Source: Plecoglossus altivelis (lineage: Eukaryota > Chordata > Actinopteri > Osmeriformes > Plecoglossidae). Taken from it: 64,000 bases of DNA. A program made the translations under genes and the position numbers. The stretch lies in NCBI GenBank assembly GCA_036571765.1, contig BROE01000013.1, forward strand, positions 1 to 64,000, read 5' to 3'. This document shows, in pieces, positions 1-11,130 of the stretch (the stretch's first letter is position 1; every line of letters begins with the position of its first letter). The notes below the pieces were generated by a model. That model worked only from the letters and a program-made list of their open reading frames with translations, had not been told where the DNA came from and did no database searches.

Positions 1-535
1 TATTTAGGTAGGCAGAATGGCATCCCAATGCAGATGAAGTGCAGACAGACATGACCATCTAACCAGCTGGCTGAATGACAGGTGCTGACCCTGCACCTTA
101 AGCTCCTGCTAATAAGAGAGAAGGCTTGAGCTTTGAGGGTTAGTTCTCCCTTCCTTGCCCACGTATGATGACATGACAAGTTTCAATAGGACTGACCACC
201 AGGGATTATAAGGAGGAGGCAGGGGACATCACTGCTTCCTGGGAGAGAATAACAAACATGTTAATTGCATTCCCTTGATGTGAAAATACCTGTACCTATA
301 ATTAATTAAAATGACACGTTCGCAGTTTGTGCGTTTGTCGGATAGTGGCTCTTAATGTTGGGGTTCTGTGATTCTGCCTATATTCGTTTTGTGGAAGTTA
401 AAGTTCCCTTCTTTTGCTACCATCAATCTATTGTTCATTGTGTTTTAAGTTTGTATACATTTTCTATAAATCTGACCATATTTATCTTATACTTGTATTT
501 TGTGTTTAATATTGAGTGTGAAGGTTCAACCCTAT
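1..535. other. non-coding, no gene seen
   Basis: I see no exon, RNA gene or clear repeat here. The sequence is AT-rich single-copy DNA, and the only open frames are short and unrelated to any protein I know. It lies upstream of the first recognisable cortactin exon and is most simply an intron or upstream flank of that gene (inference). The exons for the acidic cortactin N-terminus, which binds Arp2/3, were not found anywhere in 1-4946. Confidence 0.4.
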
Positions 536-1110
536 GATCCTGTTTATGAAGGAGCTTTCTGGTCGTTTGGTTCATAAGTGTGACATTAGAACTCCTGTTT
601 ATGAAGGAGCTTTCAGGTCCTTTGGTTCATAAGTGTGACATTAGAACTCCTAAGTGTGACATTAGAACTCCTGTTTATGAAGGAGCTTTCTGGTCCTTTG
701 GTTCATAAGTGTGACATTAGAACTCCTGTTTAGGAAGGAGCTTTCAGGTCGTTTGGTTCATAAGTGTGACATTAGAACTCCTGTTTATGAAGGAGCTTTC
801 TGGTCCTTTGGTTCATAAGTGTGACATTAGAACTCCTGTTTATGAAGGAGCTTTCTGGTCCTTTGGTTCATAAGTGTGACATTAGAACTCCTAAGTGTGA
901 CATTAGAACTCCTAAGTGTGACATTAGAACTCCTAAGTGTGACATTAGAACTCCTAAGTGTGACATTAGAACTCCTAAGTGTGACATTAGAACTCCTAAG
1001 TGTGACATTAGAACTCCTAAGTGTGACATTAGAACTCCTGTTTAGGAAGGAGCTTTCAGGTCCTTTGGTTCATAAGTGTGACATTAGAAGTTCCTGTTTG
1101 GAAGGAGCTT
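536..1110. repeat. minisatellite with 55-bp and nested 21-bp units
   Basis: A unit of about 55 bp containing gaaggagctttctggtcctt alternates with runs of a 21-bp monomer containing aagtgtgacattagaactcc. The 21-bp monomer is the tail of the 55-bp unit and has expanded on its own, with nine copies in a row at about 880-1040. This gives a two-level array. The copies are nearly identical, so the expansion is recent. Open frames across it are only repeat translation. Confidence 0.9.
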
Positions 1111-1960
1111 TCTGTTCGTGTTGTTTCAGTGTGCATTAGACTCTGGGTTTGGAAGGAGGCTTCTGGTCCTTTTGGTTCATATTAGTGTGACATTAGACGA
1201 TTCCTGTTTGGGGAGCTTTTTCGGTCCTTTATGCGTTTTAATGGTGTGACCCTTAGACTCCTGTTTTGAAAGCTTTTGAGTCGGTTTGGTTCCTAGTGTG
1301 ACATTGGGAACTCCTGTTTTAGGTAAGGAGCTTTCTGGTCTAGGTTTGGTTTACATAAGTGTGACAGTTAGAGAACCTTCTGTTCGGAGCGAGCTTAGTC
1401 TTGGTCTTTGTTGCATAGTTTCGTGCATTACGTGAATAAACTGATTTTAGGATAGGAGCTTTGGTCATTTTGTTTCATACGTGTGACTTAGGACGTCCTG
1501 TTTAGGAAGGAGCTTTCTTCTATCTTTTTTCTATCTTATACTTGTATTTTCTGTTTAATATTGAGTGTGAAGGTTCAACCCTATGATCCTGTTTATGAAG
1601 GAGCTTTCTGGTCCTTTGGTTCATAAGTGTGACATTAGAACTCCTAAGTGTGACATTAGAACTCCTGTTTAGGAAGGAGCTTTCAGGTCCTGAATTAGGT
1701 TCGTTTTAGGAAATGTGCACATTAGACTCTGTGTTGAAGGAGCTTTCTGGTCTACTTGTTCATTGAGTAGTGAACAGTTATAGAACTCTCTGTGTTAGGA
1801 AGGATGCGTTTGTTGGTCGTAGTTAGGTATGTTACTAGTCTGATGAGTATTACTGATGATTTTGTGGGTGTTAGTATGATGTGTTGCGGTTCCAACCGTA
1901 TTGTCCTGGTTTAGGAGGAGCTTTCTTCCTATCTTATTTTTCTATACTGCGAGAAGTGCT
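1111..1960. repeat. degenerate continuation of the 55-bp minisatellite
   Basis: The same motifs continue (gaaggagcttt, gtgtgacattaga) but with many single-base insertions and deletions per copy. The unique flank at about 485-545 reappears at about 1535-1595 and in more damaged form at about 1965-2040, so the whole block may be a higher-order repeat of about 1.05 kb. The indel-rich decay right beside near-perfect copies resembles unpolished long-read consensus. Confidence 0.7.
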
Positions 1961-2199
1961 ACGTTGTTTTTTGATTATAATATTTGCAGTGTTGAGGTTT
2001 CAACCTGGATGACTTCTGGTTTTACTGGAGAGAGGCTTTCTGGTCTGACTAATATGATATAGTAATTATTGATTGTAGGTAGTGGGATCGACCCTCTTGA
2101 TCTGTTTGTGCAGATGTGGTAAAGCCGCTGCGCGGTCAGGTCGGTCAGCGTTGCTTGTGGGCAAACGAAGGGGCGTGCGCGGGACGAGCATGAGTTAGA

Positions 2200-3300
2200 G
2201 AGAGACGGACCGACTTGAGTGAGCGGAGTATTAGCAGTGACTGGGGACTCAGGACCGGGACGTGAGGTGGGTAGTAGTCGTGATGGAACGGTCAGTTTTG
2301 GGGTGGAACAGGTTGTAACTAGCATCCTGGGAACGGCGTCGACTTTTGAGGTGGAGGGGTAGACCTGCAGTAGATGGGAATATCGGCCGACTTTGAGGTG
2401 ACGGGTACGATATATGTACTGGAACGGACCAGTCTTTGGTGTAAGGGTTAACGTCGGTCAGTGAGACTGGGAACGGACCCTCAGGACTTTGAAGGTGAGA
2501 TAAATGGTACTCGAGCAGTGCACTGGGAACGGGACAGACTTTGAGGTGAGGGTAACTGCAGTGTTGGGAAACGAGACTCAAGGCTATTAGGGGGTAACTA
2601 GCATGACTGGGAACGGACCAGACTTGAGAGTGTAGCCGACTACTACGTGTATAGGGAAACGGCCCATGACTTTGAGGTGGAGGGCACTAAGCAGTGATAG
2701 GGACGACCAGACTTTGACGTGTGGGGTATGAGTGGACTGGGAACGGCAGACTTTGAAGACGTGTAAAAATGGTAACTAGCAAAGTGACCGTGGGAAACGC
2801 GAGCCCAGAGTTGTGGGTGGTGATACTACTAGTCGTGATGGGACGGACTCAGACTTTGAGGTGGGTAGATAGGCAGTGCGTGGAACAGGTACCTCGATGC
2901 TTTTAGAAGGTAGGGTACTGCAAGTGGACTGCGGGAAAAGCGGACCAGACTTGACGTGGGTAACTGCGTTGACGAGGAGACCGGAGCTTGACTATTGTAG
3001 GTGTGGGTACGTAGCATTTGACTGGTGATAACGGCGACCATACTTTGAGGTGAGGACAGAGAGATAACAACATAGCAGTGCTGAGGATAAGCGGGACCAG
3101 GACTGTTGGAGGTGAGGGTAACTGGCAGTGACTGGGGGATAACGCGCCGAGATTTTGGCGCAGTGTGGTAACTATAGACGAGGGCTGGATGACGGACGGG
3201 ACTGTTTGAGAGCGAAAATGTGGGTACCTAGCAGTGACTGAGGAATACGGAACCCAAGACTTTGAGGTGAAGGGTAGACTAGCGTGATAAAGGGTTATGA
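2200..3300. repeat. degenerate minisatellite, about 43-bp unit
   Basis: Recurrent blocks around agactttgaggtg, gggtaactagcagtgac and tgggaacggacc repeat roughly every 43 bases, with abundant indels. It is a different unit family from the preceding array. Long minus-strand open frames here are artefacts of stop-poor repeat sequence. Confidence 0.75.
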
Positions 3301-3962
3301 TGGGGGACATAAGGCGGAGGTGACGCAGCTTTAGTAGGAACACACATCGAGGTCCGTTCATTTTTTGCCATACTGGATTGGTTTTGACTAGTTCCTCCAG
3401 CATATGTATTGATTAGGGCGCTGTAGCAGTTCCCATAAGCTTCGTTAGCATTTTGGTTTGCTGAGGAGGATTGAGTCAAAGGATCTTTTCTAATTACAGC
3501 AATAGACGAGGTTAGGTAATTTCTCGCCTTGTTTGTAGAAATCTCAATAACCGAACTTGCTAATAAAGCAGTGTGTCAGTTCAGCAAGACCTTACCTTGA
3601 CAGCGGCGGTTCGATAGGAGAGGTTTATCTACTGTCATGGTTTTCAGAGATATGTGGTTTCTAACTCATATTCATTAATTCAAAATTTATAAGTCACATA
3701 TTATACTCGAATAAATACGTTTTAATGATTCAGGTACCGGCATACAGTCAGTAGTTAGTTCCTCTTCTACGGTATATGTATACTTCAAGTCATCCTTAAC
3801 ATTTGCAAAAATGGTAAGTGCATTTTCTAATAATTTGTATAAACTGCAATACAATGGAAGGGTAATACATTACTGCATGTGGGAGATCGATAGCAAGAGA
3901 TTGCTGTTAACTAATGCATATGTTTATGGTGTTATTGCTACTGTACAGAGAACCAGTATAAT
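3301..3962. other. non-coding spacer, no gene seen
   Basis: AT-rich unique sequence between two arrays. No splice-framed exon of cortactin or any other recognisable protein is present. It is probably intronic for cttn (inference). Confidence 0.4.
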
Positions 3963-4946
3963 ATGTAACCTCCCAACTTGTTCCCTGTGCTGACAGAATG
4001 ACATGTAACCTCACCTTGTTCCCTGTGCTGACAGAATGACATGTAACCTCACCTTGTTCTCTGTGCTGACAGAATGACATGTAACCTCACCTTGTTCTCT
4101 GTGCTGACAGAATGACATGTAACCTCACCTTGTTCTCTGTGCTGACAGAATGACATGTAACCTCACCTTGTTCCCTGTGCTGACAGAATGACATGTAACC
4201 TCACCTTGTTCCCTGTGCTGACAGAATGACATGTAACCTCACCTTGTTCCCTGTGCTGACAGAATGACATGTAACCTCACCTTGTTCCCTGTGCTGACAG
4301 AATGACATGTAACCTCACCTTGTTCCCTGTGCTGACAGAATGACATGTAACCTCACCTTGTTCTCTGTGCTGACAGAATGACATGTAACCTCACCTTGTT
4401 CTCTGTGCTGACAGAATGACATGTAACCTCACCTTGTTCTCTGTGCTGACAGAATGACATGTAACCTCACCTTGTTCTCTGTGCTGACAGAATGACATGT
4501 AACCTCACCTTGTTCTCTGTGCTGACAGAATGACATGTAACCTCACCTTGTTCCCTGTGCTGACAGAATGACATGTAACCTCACCTTGTTCCCTGTGCTG
4601 ACAGAATGACATGTAACCTCCCCTTGTTCTCTGTGCTGACAGAATGACATGTAACCTCACCTTGTTCTCTGTGCTGACAGAATGACATGTAACCTCACCT
4701 TGTTCTCTGTGCTGACAGAATGACATATAACCTCACCTTGTTCTCTGTGCTGACAGAATGACATGTAACCTCACCTTGTTCTCTGTGCTGACAGAATGAC
4801 ATATAACCTCACCTTGTTCTCTGTGCTGACAGAATGACATGTAACCTCACCTTGTTCTCTGTGCTGACAGAATGACATGTAACCTCACCTTGTTCTCTGT
4901 GCTGACAGAATGACATGTAACCTCACCTTGTTCTCTGTGCTGACAG
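3963..4946 (+). repeat. 38-bp minisatellite carrying a splice acceptor in every unit
   Basis: About 26 copies of a 38-bp unit, each containing ccttgttctctgtgctgacag followed by aatgacatg, with very few substitutions (ccc/ctc, atg/ata). The last copy runs directly into the cortactin exon at 4947: its tgacag is the real 3' splice site and aatgac the first six exon bases. The array was therefore seeded from the intron/exon junction itself. In each upstream copy the exon-like start reads AAT GAC ATG TAA, so using a decoy acceptor in frame would stop at once. Confidence 0.9.
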
Positions 4947-7900
4947 AATGACGTGACGGAGAAGGAGCAGCGCTGGGGGGCAAAGACGGTGGCTGGCTCT
5001 GGCCACCAGGAACACATCAAGTCAGTGTTAGGGTGGCTGTAGCTCAGCTTTCAACCCAATGTCACGTCACTTGCCTCTTACACCTAATGATGTTGTGCTT
5101 AGTATCCATCAGCTACGTGAGAAGGTGTCGACGGAGCACACATCTCTGAAGCAGAAGGAGCTGGAGACGATGCCTAAAGCTTCTCATGGCTACGGGGGCA
5201 AGTTTGGAGTGCAGCAAGATCGCATGGACAAGGTTGAACCTTTAAAACAAAGCAGAGGACATATTTAAGGATTCTCTTTCAGTTTCTAATATCGTTTAAG
5301 ATGTACCAAACTCCCAGAGCCATCAGTGATGCTGGGTCACACTGTGCTGGAAGTGGAAAGTATATTTAGATTGAAATCTTAAAACATACATGTCTTGTTA
5401 AAACTGAGTTAAGTGGTTAAAGTTACAGTCAGCATGAACTGTCCACCTGCACTGTTTACTACATTTTAGGTGGTGTCATTTGCTAAATTCATCTTTAATA
5501 GTGTTGCCTTGCCAAAAATAAGACCAGATTTGACAAGACAGGAATGAATGCTATATCCATCTAACCCTGCAGTCATCTGCATCGATCTCTGTTTTGTCTT
5601 GTAAAACATGTGTGTGTATATATATATACACACACTAATATAAAGTATATACGTATAGATACTAACATGTTGAACTATGTTTGCCTCTCCTAGTCAGCTG
5701 TAGGCCATGAGTACCAGAGCAAGCTATCCAAGCACTGTTCACAGACTGACACCTCCAAAGGTTTTGGCGGGAAGTTTGGAGTTCAGGCTGATCGTGTTGA
5801 CCAGGTATGATCACTTTAGTCTGCACTGGCCCAACTGATTTGGATGAAGTATATACACCTTAAAGATGCAAAAATGTGGATTCAATTTCCTTAAATTAAT
5901 AAGAACCACGTGGTCAACTTGTCCTTTTCTTTGTACTTGCAACTGGTATGTTGATATTGTCTTGCCTACATTGTAATGGCTTGGATAGAACATGTGAATT
6001 TCTTGGTTGTAAACTTGAATAACAGCCTTTTCCTGCTTCATTCTTTTCAGTCTGCTGTTGGGTTTGAGTATGCTGGCAAGACAGAAAAACATGCATCACA
6101 GAAAGGCAAGGGGATGCAGCCTACTGTTCATTATAAACCAGCTTGTATTGCTTTGTATTTAATATATTGTAGTATACTCCTTTAATGGTATTAGAGATGA
6201 CTTAGTCTCCAACACTGCTATAAGTGTTATCTTACATTGTCAAAAGGTAAGTTAACAGTTGACTATGCAACTCTTACAACATGTATTGAATTGTGCAGGG
6301 AACAATGTATATGTATAGCGTTAATTTAGAGGGAAGTAGATTACATACAGATATGCATGTTGTCTAGTTGTGTTTTTAGGGTTAGAAATGTCTGCTCTGT
6401 CCCACTGTGCCCAGGTGTTTTCCATGACCTGTAACCCTTGTGTGTGGTGTTCCCTGTTCAGACTACTCCACTGGCTTTGGAGGACGGTATGGGGTGCAGG
6501 CAGACCGTGTGGACCAGAGTGCCGTAGGATTTGATTACCAGGGGAAAACTGAGAAACACGACTCACAGAAAGGTTTGTTCAAAAACTCTGAATGTATTAA
6601 GACTCACACCCAAACACAATGGAAACTTTTGAAACCTAACGATAAACTTAATGCTTAAATAAAAAATTTTAAAAATCGGTCAGATTTTCTGATCACTGCC
6701 TTTGTATGTCTACTACCTAACTTGACAGTTAGGATCCATGGAATCTTAGAATGCTAGCGAAAAAGGACTGAGAACACTGCAAACTGTTTCATGGTCTCCC
6801 TGCTTGCTCTTGTCTGTTTACCTAATTTTTCCAGATTATGCCAAAGGCTTTGGTGGTAAATTTGGAGTAGAGACAGACAAGGTGGACAAGAGTGCTGTGG
6901 GCTTTGAGTACGAAGGCAAAACCGAAAGACACGAGTCCCAGAAAGGTTCTGATTTTAGTTTTTTGGGTGTCTTTAGATTATTCTTAGTAACCTTATACCT
7001 AATGTCAACCACTTCACATTTCTTGCAAATTCTTTCAAATAAATTTTACTGCCGATGAATCTCAACTTCAATGTGAGGAAAGTTGAGTTCATCAGTAAGT
7101 AGTCACAGAAGATAATTTCAGTGTGTTTACGCAGATTATGTGAAAGGCTTTGGGGGCAAATTCGGTGTGCAGTCAGACAGGCAGGACAAGTCAGCAGTTG
7201 GCTGGGACCACCAGGAGAAACTCCAGCTGCACGAGTCACAAAAAGGTTTGTCTTGCCTGTCTGTCTCTCGTCACCATCCCTCTTCCTGCTTACAACACTT
7301 CTACACCTGTCTGTCTCTCTTCACCATCCCTCCTCCTGCTTACAACACTTCTACACCTGTCTGTCTCTCTCTTCACCATCCCTCTTCCTGCTTACAACAC
7401 TTCTACACCTGTCTGTCTCTCTTCACCATCCCTCTTCCTGCTTACAACACTTCTACACCTGTCTGTCTCTCTTCACCATCCCTCTTCCTGCTAACAACAC
7501 TTCTACACCTGTCTGTCTCTCTCGTCACCATCCCTCTTCCTGCTTACAACACTTCTACACCTGTCTGTCTCTCTTCACCATTCCTGCACCTGCCAATAGT
7601 ACTACACCCAAATACAATGCGAATGCTTACCGAGTTGTAGAAGGAGCACCGATTGTGAGTAGCAGTGTCGAATGCATCAAATCAGCATTGCAGCCTCCCC
7701 TTTGGGAATGGTACGACCTGGAAGTTTAGTTAGGTTGAGCAAAAATGTGGATGTAATAACTGCAATCTGTTTTTTGTAGGTATATTCATTTTTTCTTTTT
7801 CCAAAACATAATGACAGCATGGCATATTTTGATGTTGGATTGATTGAATGTTGACCTAAAATAAGAGGTAAGGAAGATTGAAAGATGAAAAGGAAAACTG

Positions 7901-9601
7901 AAAGTTTTAAAGCTAGGACTTAACTTCATTAATGTCTGGGAAACTGGGTCTAAATGTTCATCTGAGCAAATGGGACAAGAGCTTACTTTTCTCTCGTTTG
8001 CAGACTACTCCAAGGGATTTGGAGGGAAGTTTGGAGTTCAGAAGGACAGAATGGATAAGGTACATTTATTGATGTTCAAATGTAGTTTTTGTTTTTTTAA
8101 TAATTCCTTGATTGTTAATTTTGGTCTCTGTAACCTAGATTTGCTTGATATACTTGTTAATAGTAAGACTCTCAATTGTGGACTAAATGTCTTATAGTGC
8201 TCCAATTGTTGTGTCACTAATTTCTTTGCTTTCTGGTATTTGTCAGAGTGCTGGGACATTTGAGGAAGTTGAAAAGCCAAGTCCAGCTTACCAGAGAACC
8301 AAGCCTGTGGAGGCTGGTGAGTTGTTCATATTGGTTAGCCTTCCTCTGGTTAGCCTTCCTCTGGTTAGCCTTCCCCTGGTTAGCCTTCCTCTGGTTAGCC
8401 TTCCTCTGGTTAGCCTTCCTCTGGTTAGCCTTCCTCTGGTTAGCCTTCCTCTGGTTAGCCTTCCCCTGGTTAGCCTTCCCCTGGTTAGCCTTCCTCTGGT
8501 TAGCCTTCCCCTGGTTTAGCTTGGGTGCATTTGTGTTCATTTGCGTGAGTTGCTAGGAGCCAACCATTTTCTAACGTTGTCAACTATGTTCCAAATGACT
8601 ACTATAAACTAATCCAAAGTAGTTTTGTATAAGAGAGGATGCCCACCGAAAGCGCAAAAACTTTGCATTGGGTGTAACTTTGCATTGGGTGTAAACTCAG
8701 TTGATTTTCTGCTTGAGCATGAGAGTTTCTGTAGAGATGTTTGTCAGTACAATCCCCTGCCTCCTCTCAGCTGGCAGCAGCACAGGCAGCATCAAGGCCC
8801 GCTTCGAGAACATTGCCAAGCAAAAGGAGGAGGAGGACAAGAAGAGGGCAGACGAAGAGCGAGCACGGAGACAGTTGAAGGAGAAGCAGGAACAGGAGGA
8901 GGCGCGTCGCAAGATGGAAGTCAAAGCTCAACCACCCTCTCCTGTGCCTAGCCCAACCCCTCCTGCCCAGGCACCAGCCCCTGTGTATGAGGTAAGGAAC
9001 AGCACCTTAGCAAGTACGACTAGTTTTTCTATTCTGCTCTAATCTTCCCATTGTGCAGGACACTGATGTGTCCCAGGACGCCGCCCCCCAGGCTCTAGAA
9101 GAGAACGGGGATCAGCTGTATGAGGCGGAGCCCAGCACCCAGCCTCCAGTCCAGCAGGAGGCGCTCTACGAGAACCCTGATAACTACCAGGCTGACGGGG
9201 GAGGTGAGGGGTGTACATGCTGCCACCACAGCATCCATACATCCAGTGCAAATAATCAATAATAATCACTTTGACCTGTGTTGTCTATAGATACCCAGAC
9301 GTACGAGTACGGAGAGGACCAGGGGGTGACTGCTGTGGCACTGTATGACTACCAAGCAGGTGGGACACAAACACACCGATTAGCACCAAACTTATCCCGT
9401 CATTGACAACATTGAAAAACGGTCTAAAAAACATACAAACTAATCCAGGTGTCTTGCATTGCAGCTGGAGATGATGAGATCTCCTTTGACCCGGACGACA
9501 TCATCACCAACATCGAGATGATCGACGAGGGCTGGTGGCGGGGTGTTTGCCGGGGGGCATACGGACTGTTTCCTGCCAATTACGTTGAAATACGACAGTG
9601 A
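4947..9601 (+). CDS. cttn: cortactin, 3' thirteen coding exons (5' end not in window)
   Basis: Cortactin binds F-actin and Arp2/3, stabilises branched actin at the cell cortex and recruits SH3 ligands. Exons: 4947-5020, 5103-5232, 5694-5804, 6051-6105, 6462-6572, 6835-6945, 7135-7245, 8004-8059, 8247-8316, 8771-8991, 9059-9203, 9291-9359, 9465-9601 (TGA 9599-9601). All junctions keep phase. The first exon encodes the end of the acidic region (NDVTEKEQRWGAKTV). Next come the 37-residue actin-binding repeats (GFGGKFGVQ-DR-DKSAVG), a charged helical segment (KQKEEEDKKRADEERAR), a proline-rich stretch and a C-terminal SH3. Human cortactin has six and a half repeats; I find five and a half, because no exon equivalent to repeat six lies between 7245 and 8004. 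The N-terminal exons are not in the window. Its neighbour ppfia1 is also CTTN's neighbour in human. Confidence 0.95.
5163..8059 (+). CDS. cttn: cortactin actin-binding repeat exons
   Basis: The repeats are spread over exons of 111 bp, or 56+55 bp splits, that is 37 codons each. R1 starts KASHGYGGKFGVQQDRMDK (end of the 5103-5232 exon). R2 is KGFGGKFGVQADRVDQ. R3 is DYSTGFGGRYGVQADRVDQ, R4 DYAKGFGGKFGVETDKVDK and R5 DYVKGFGGKFGVQSDRQDK. The final half repeat is DYSKGFGGKFGVQKDRMDK, followed by SAGTFEEVEKPSPAYQR. In cortactin this block binds F-actin, with the middle repeats most important (family knowledge). Exons for R3-R5 share the same phase, so each is a cassette that can be skipped without a frame shift. 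Confidence 0.93.
6106..6107 (+). promoter_or_regulatory. non-canonical GC 5' splice site in cttn
   Basis: The cortactin exon 6051-6105 must end after CAGAAAG to join in phase to DYSTGFGG at 6462. The intron then begins gcaagg rather than gt. GC-AG introns are a known minority class that needs strong flanking consensus, and AAAG|gcaagg fits. No GT nearby preserves the frame. Confidence 0.75.
7252..7592. repeat. 50-bp minisatellite in a cttn intron
   Basis: About seven copies of a 50-bp unit containing ctgcttacaacacttctaca and ctgtctgtctctcttcacca begin a few bases after the donor at 7245. The array occupies the intron where the exon for cortactin repeat six would be expected. The reading frames stay open only because the repeat lacks stops. 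Confidence 0.9.
8004..8316 (+). CDS. cttn: cortactin half repeat and start of linker
   Basis: Exons 8004-8059 and 8247-8316. The first encodes DYSKGFGGKFGVQKDRMDK, the truncated last repeat. The second encodes SAGTFEEVEKPSPAYQRTK and PVEAG, matching the start of the cortactin linker after the repeats. The donor at 8316 is followed 15 bases later by a 15-bp minisatellite. Confidence 0.9.
8332..8517. repeat. 15-bp minisatellite
   Basis: About twelve head-to-tail copies of ggttagccttcctct, with a c/t change in some units, lie directly behind a cortactin donor site. The unit length is a multiple of three, so all frames stay open and give spurious open frames of about 100 residues on both strands. 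Confidence 0.95.
8771..9203 (+). CDS. cttn: cortactin helical and proline-rich linker
   Basis: Exons 8771-8991 and 9059-9203. The first encodes GSSTGSIKARFENIAKQ, then a Lys/Glu/Arg-rich helix (EEEDKKRADEERARRQLKEK), then PPSPVPSPTPPAQAP. The second encodes DTDVSQDAAPQALEEN and EALYENPDNYQADGG, with tyrosines in acidic contexts. In mammalian cortactin this region is phosphorylated by ERK/PAK on serines and by Src on tyrosines (family knowledge). I see candidate tyrosines but cannot assign sites. Confidence 0.92.
9291..9601 (+). CDS. cttn: cortactin C-terminal SH3 domain
   Basis: Exons 9291-9359 and 9465-9601. The SH3 hallmarks are all present: the ALYDYQA strand, acidic RT loop (GDDEISFDPDD), the WW pair in DEGWWRG, GLFPANYVE and the terminal EIRQ. 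This domain binds N-WASP, dynamin, WIP and Shank in mammals. The stop is TGA at 9599-9601. Confidence 0.96.
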
Positions 9602-11130
9602 TCTCCATTCCCCTTTCGCACCATTAAGATGCCTCTTTTTGTTTGTCTTTAATATTCTGTTGCTCCTTCTGGGTTCAGCTTTGTTTCTTCAGTCTTTTAA
9701 TCCCTATAAATCCCTATCCTTCTGTCTCTTGTCTCTCTGCCAGATGCCTCTGTACTGCTAGTGAGGTAGACTTCGCTACCCAGGTCTGTTAGTGAGGTAC
9801 ACCTCAGTCTCATGGATGTGGTAACTTGTCTACACAGGTCTGCTTGGTAGGATGCCTGGAGCACTCAGGCTTTTAGGCAGTTCCCCAGAGGGAACGGATG
9901 CTTTCTTATCTCCTTTTGGAATCAAATAAGAATGAGGAATGAGTTCCATTCATATAGCTTATCTTGTTTCAGACTTACCAGAAAGTTTTTTGCTGCTCTG
10001 CCTTTCTGCACCATCCTAGGGTTCTAGTAAATATATTTATAGTTTGGCTACCTGCAGTAAGTAGATTTTAGGTTCACCAAAGAAAGGGTTAGATTAATAA
10101 GATCCCACTCCTGGAAACTGTTCTCATAGTGAGGGCTCATGTTATGGGCAAATCATTACAAATCTCTTGCCTTATGGTGGGCTTGTTAAGAACTGTAGCT
10201 CTGATATGCAGTTGTTCTTGATACTTCTGGGGCATCAGGCTAGAGAGGAGTCTGCTTTGAGACATCATCCAGCTGATTTACCACTAGTAGAGATGTGAAA
10301 GACATGAACATTATTTTTAACACTACATACCTGCATGAGTGTTTGACCCATGTATACAGTTTCTAAAATACACTACACAGACCTACATAAGCTCTACCAT
10401 TAAGAAAATAGAAAATGGCGGCAGGTCAGTATGTCTAAGATAAGACCTGCTGAAGCGTTTATAAAAATAGTATTAAGTTATCATTCTCTTTGCTGAAAAT
10501 GTATGAGAGTCCATCTGAATCTTCTACTCTTTCTGCTTATCTTGCTGGCTCACATTTCCGGTTAGGGGTATATGCTTACCCTAACATCCTCTGGGAGTAC
10601 TGTCAACTGCTCTGGTAAATATGTTGAGTTTTTTGATGTAGACAAACCTGACCACAAAGGCTGTCTGTGATTCTGTCTCGTCTAGTGTTGCATACTAATG
10701 TGAGGTTTGGGGTATTCACACACTAACATCCTATTTCTAAATGGACCAATGTGTTAATGAGGCCAATTATTTAAAAAATAGGTGATATTAATCGGGTTGT
10801 TTTAGGGTTAGGGTTAACTAACCCTTGAACTATAGCAGGGTTAGGGTTAACTAACCCTTGAACTATAGCAGGCTAAAAGGGAACCTTTTCTTTGGTGGAT
10901 GCTAATCATCTAAAGTGACAATATCTCTTGTTATGGCAAGTTATATATCTTACAGTTGAGACCGCATGAGTGGAATATCTAATCTAATTCCATCTGGGTT
11001 GGGGGGTTTGTAATAAAATGATGCATTCTTTTAATCTGTATTTTGCTTGTATTCTGCTTGCCTACATCTATCATTATTGCAGTTTATTTTTGAATAAATG
11101 TTTTCAATAAACAAATAAACCTATAAACTT
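9602..11130 (+). other. cttn 3' untranslated region (inferred extent)
   Basis: No coding exon is seen between the cortactin stop and the transposon at 11628. Three AATAAA motifs cluster at 11093-11119, which would give a 3'UTR of about 1.5 kb, a normal size for cortactin. Within it, 10799-10873 is an exact 35-bp direct duplication (agggttagggttaactaacc) whose core is itself palindromic. Confidence 0.55.
11093..11119 (+). terminator. clustered polyadenylation signals
   Basis: AATAAA occurs at 11093-11098, 11107-11112 and 11114-11119. It is the best candidate for the end of the cttn transcript. Earlier AT-rich hexamers exist, so shorter isoforms are possible. Confidence 0.5.

Noticed and set aside
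3811..3993. 60-residue open frame upstream of the 38-bp array
   Set aside because: No similarity, no splice logic, and it ends inside the array.
3963..4946. CRISPR-like regular repeat array
   Set aside because: Units are contiguous without unique spacers, the genome is eukaryotic and no cas genes exist. It is a minisatellite.
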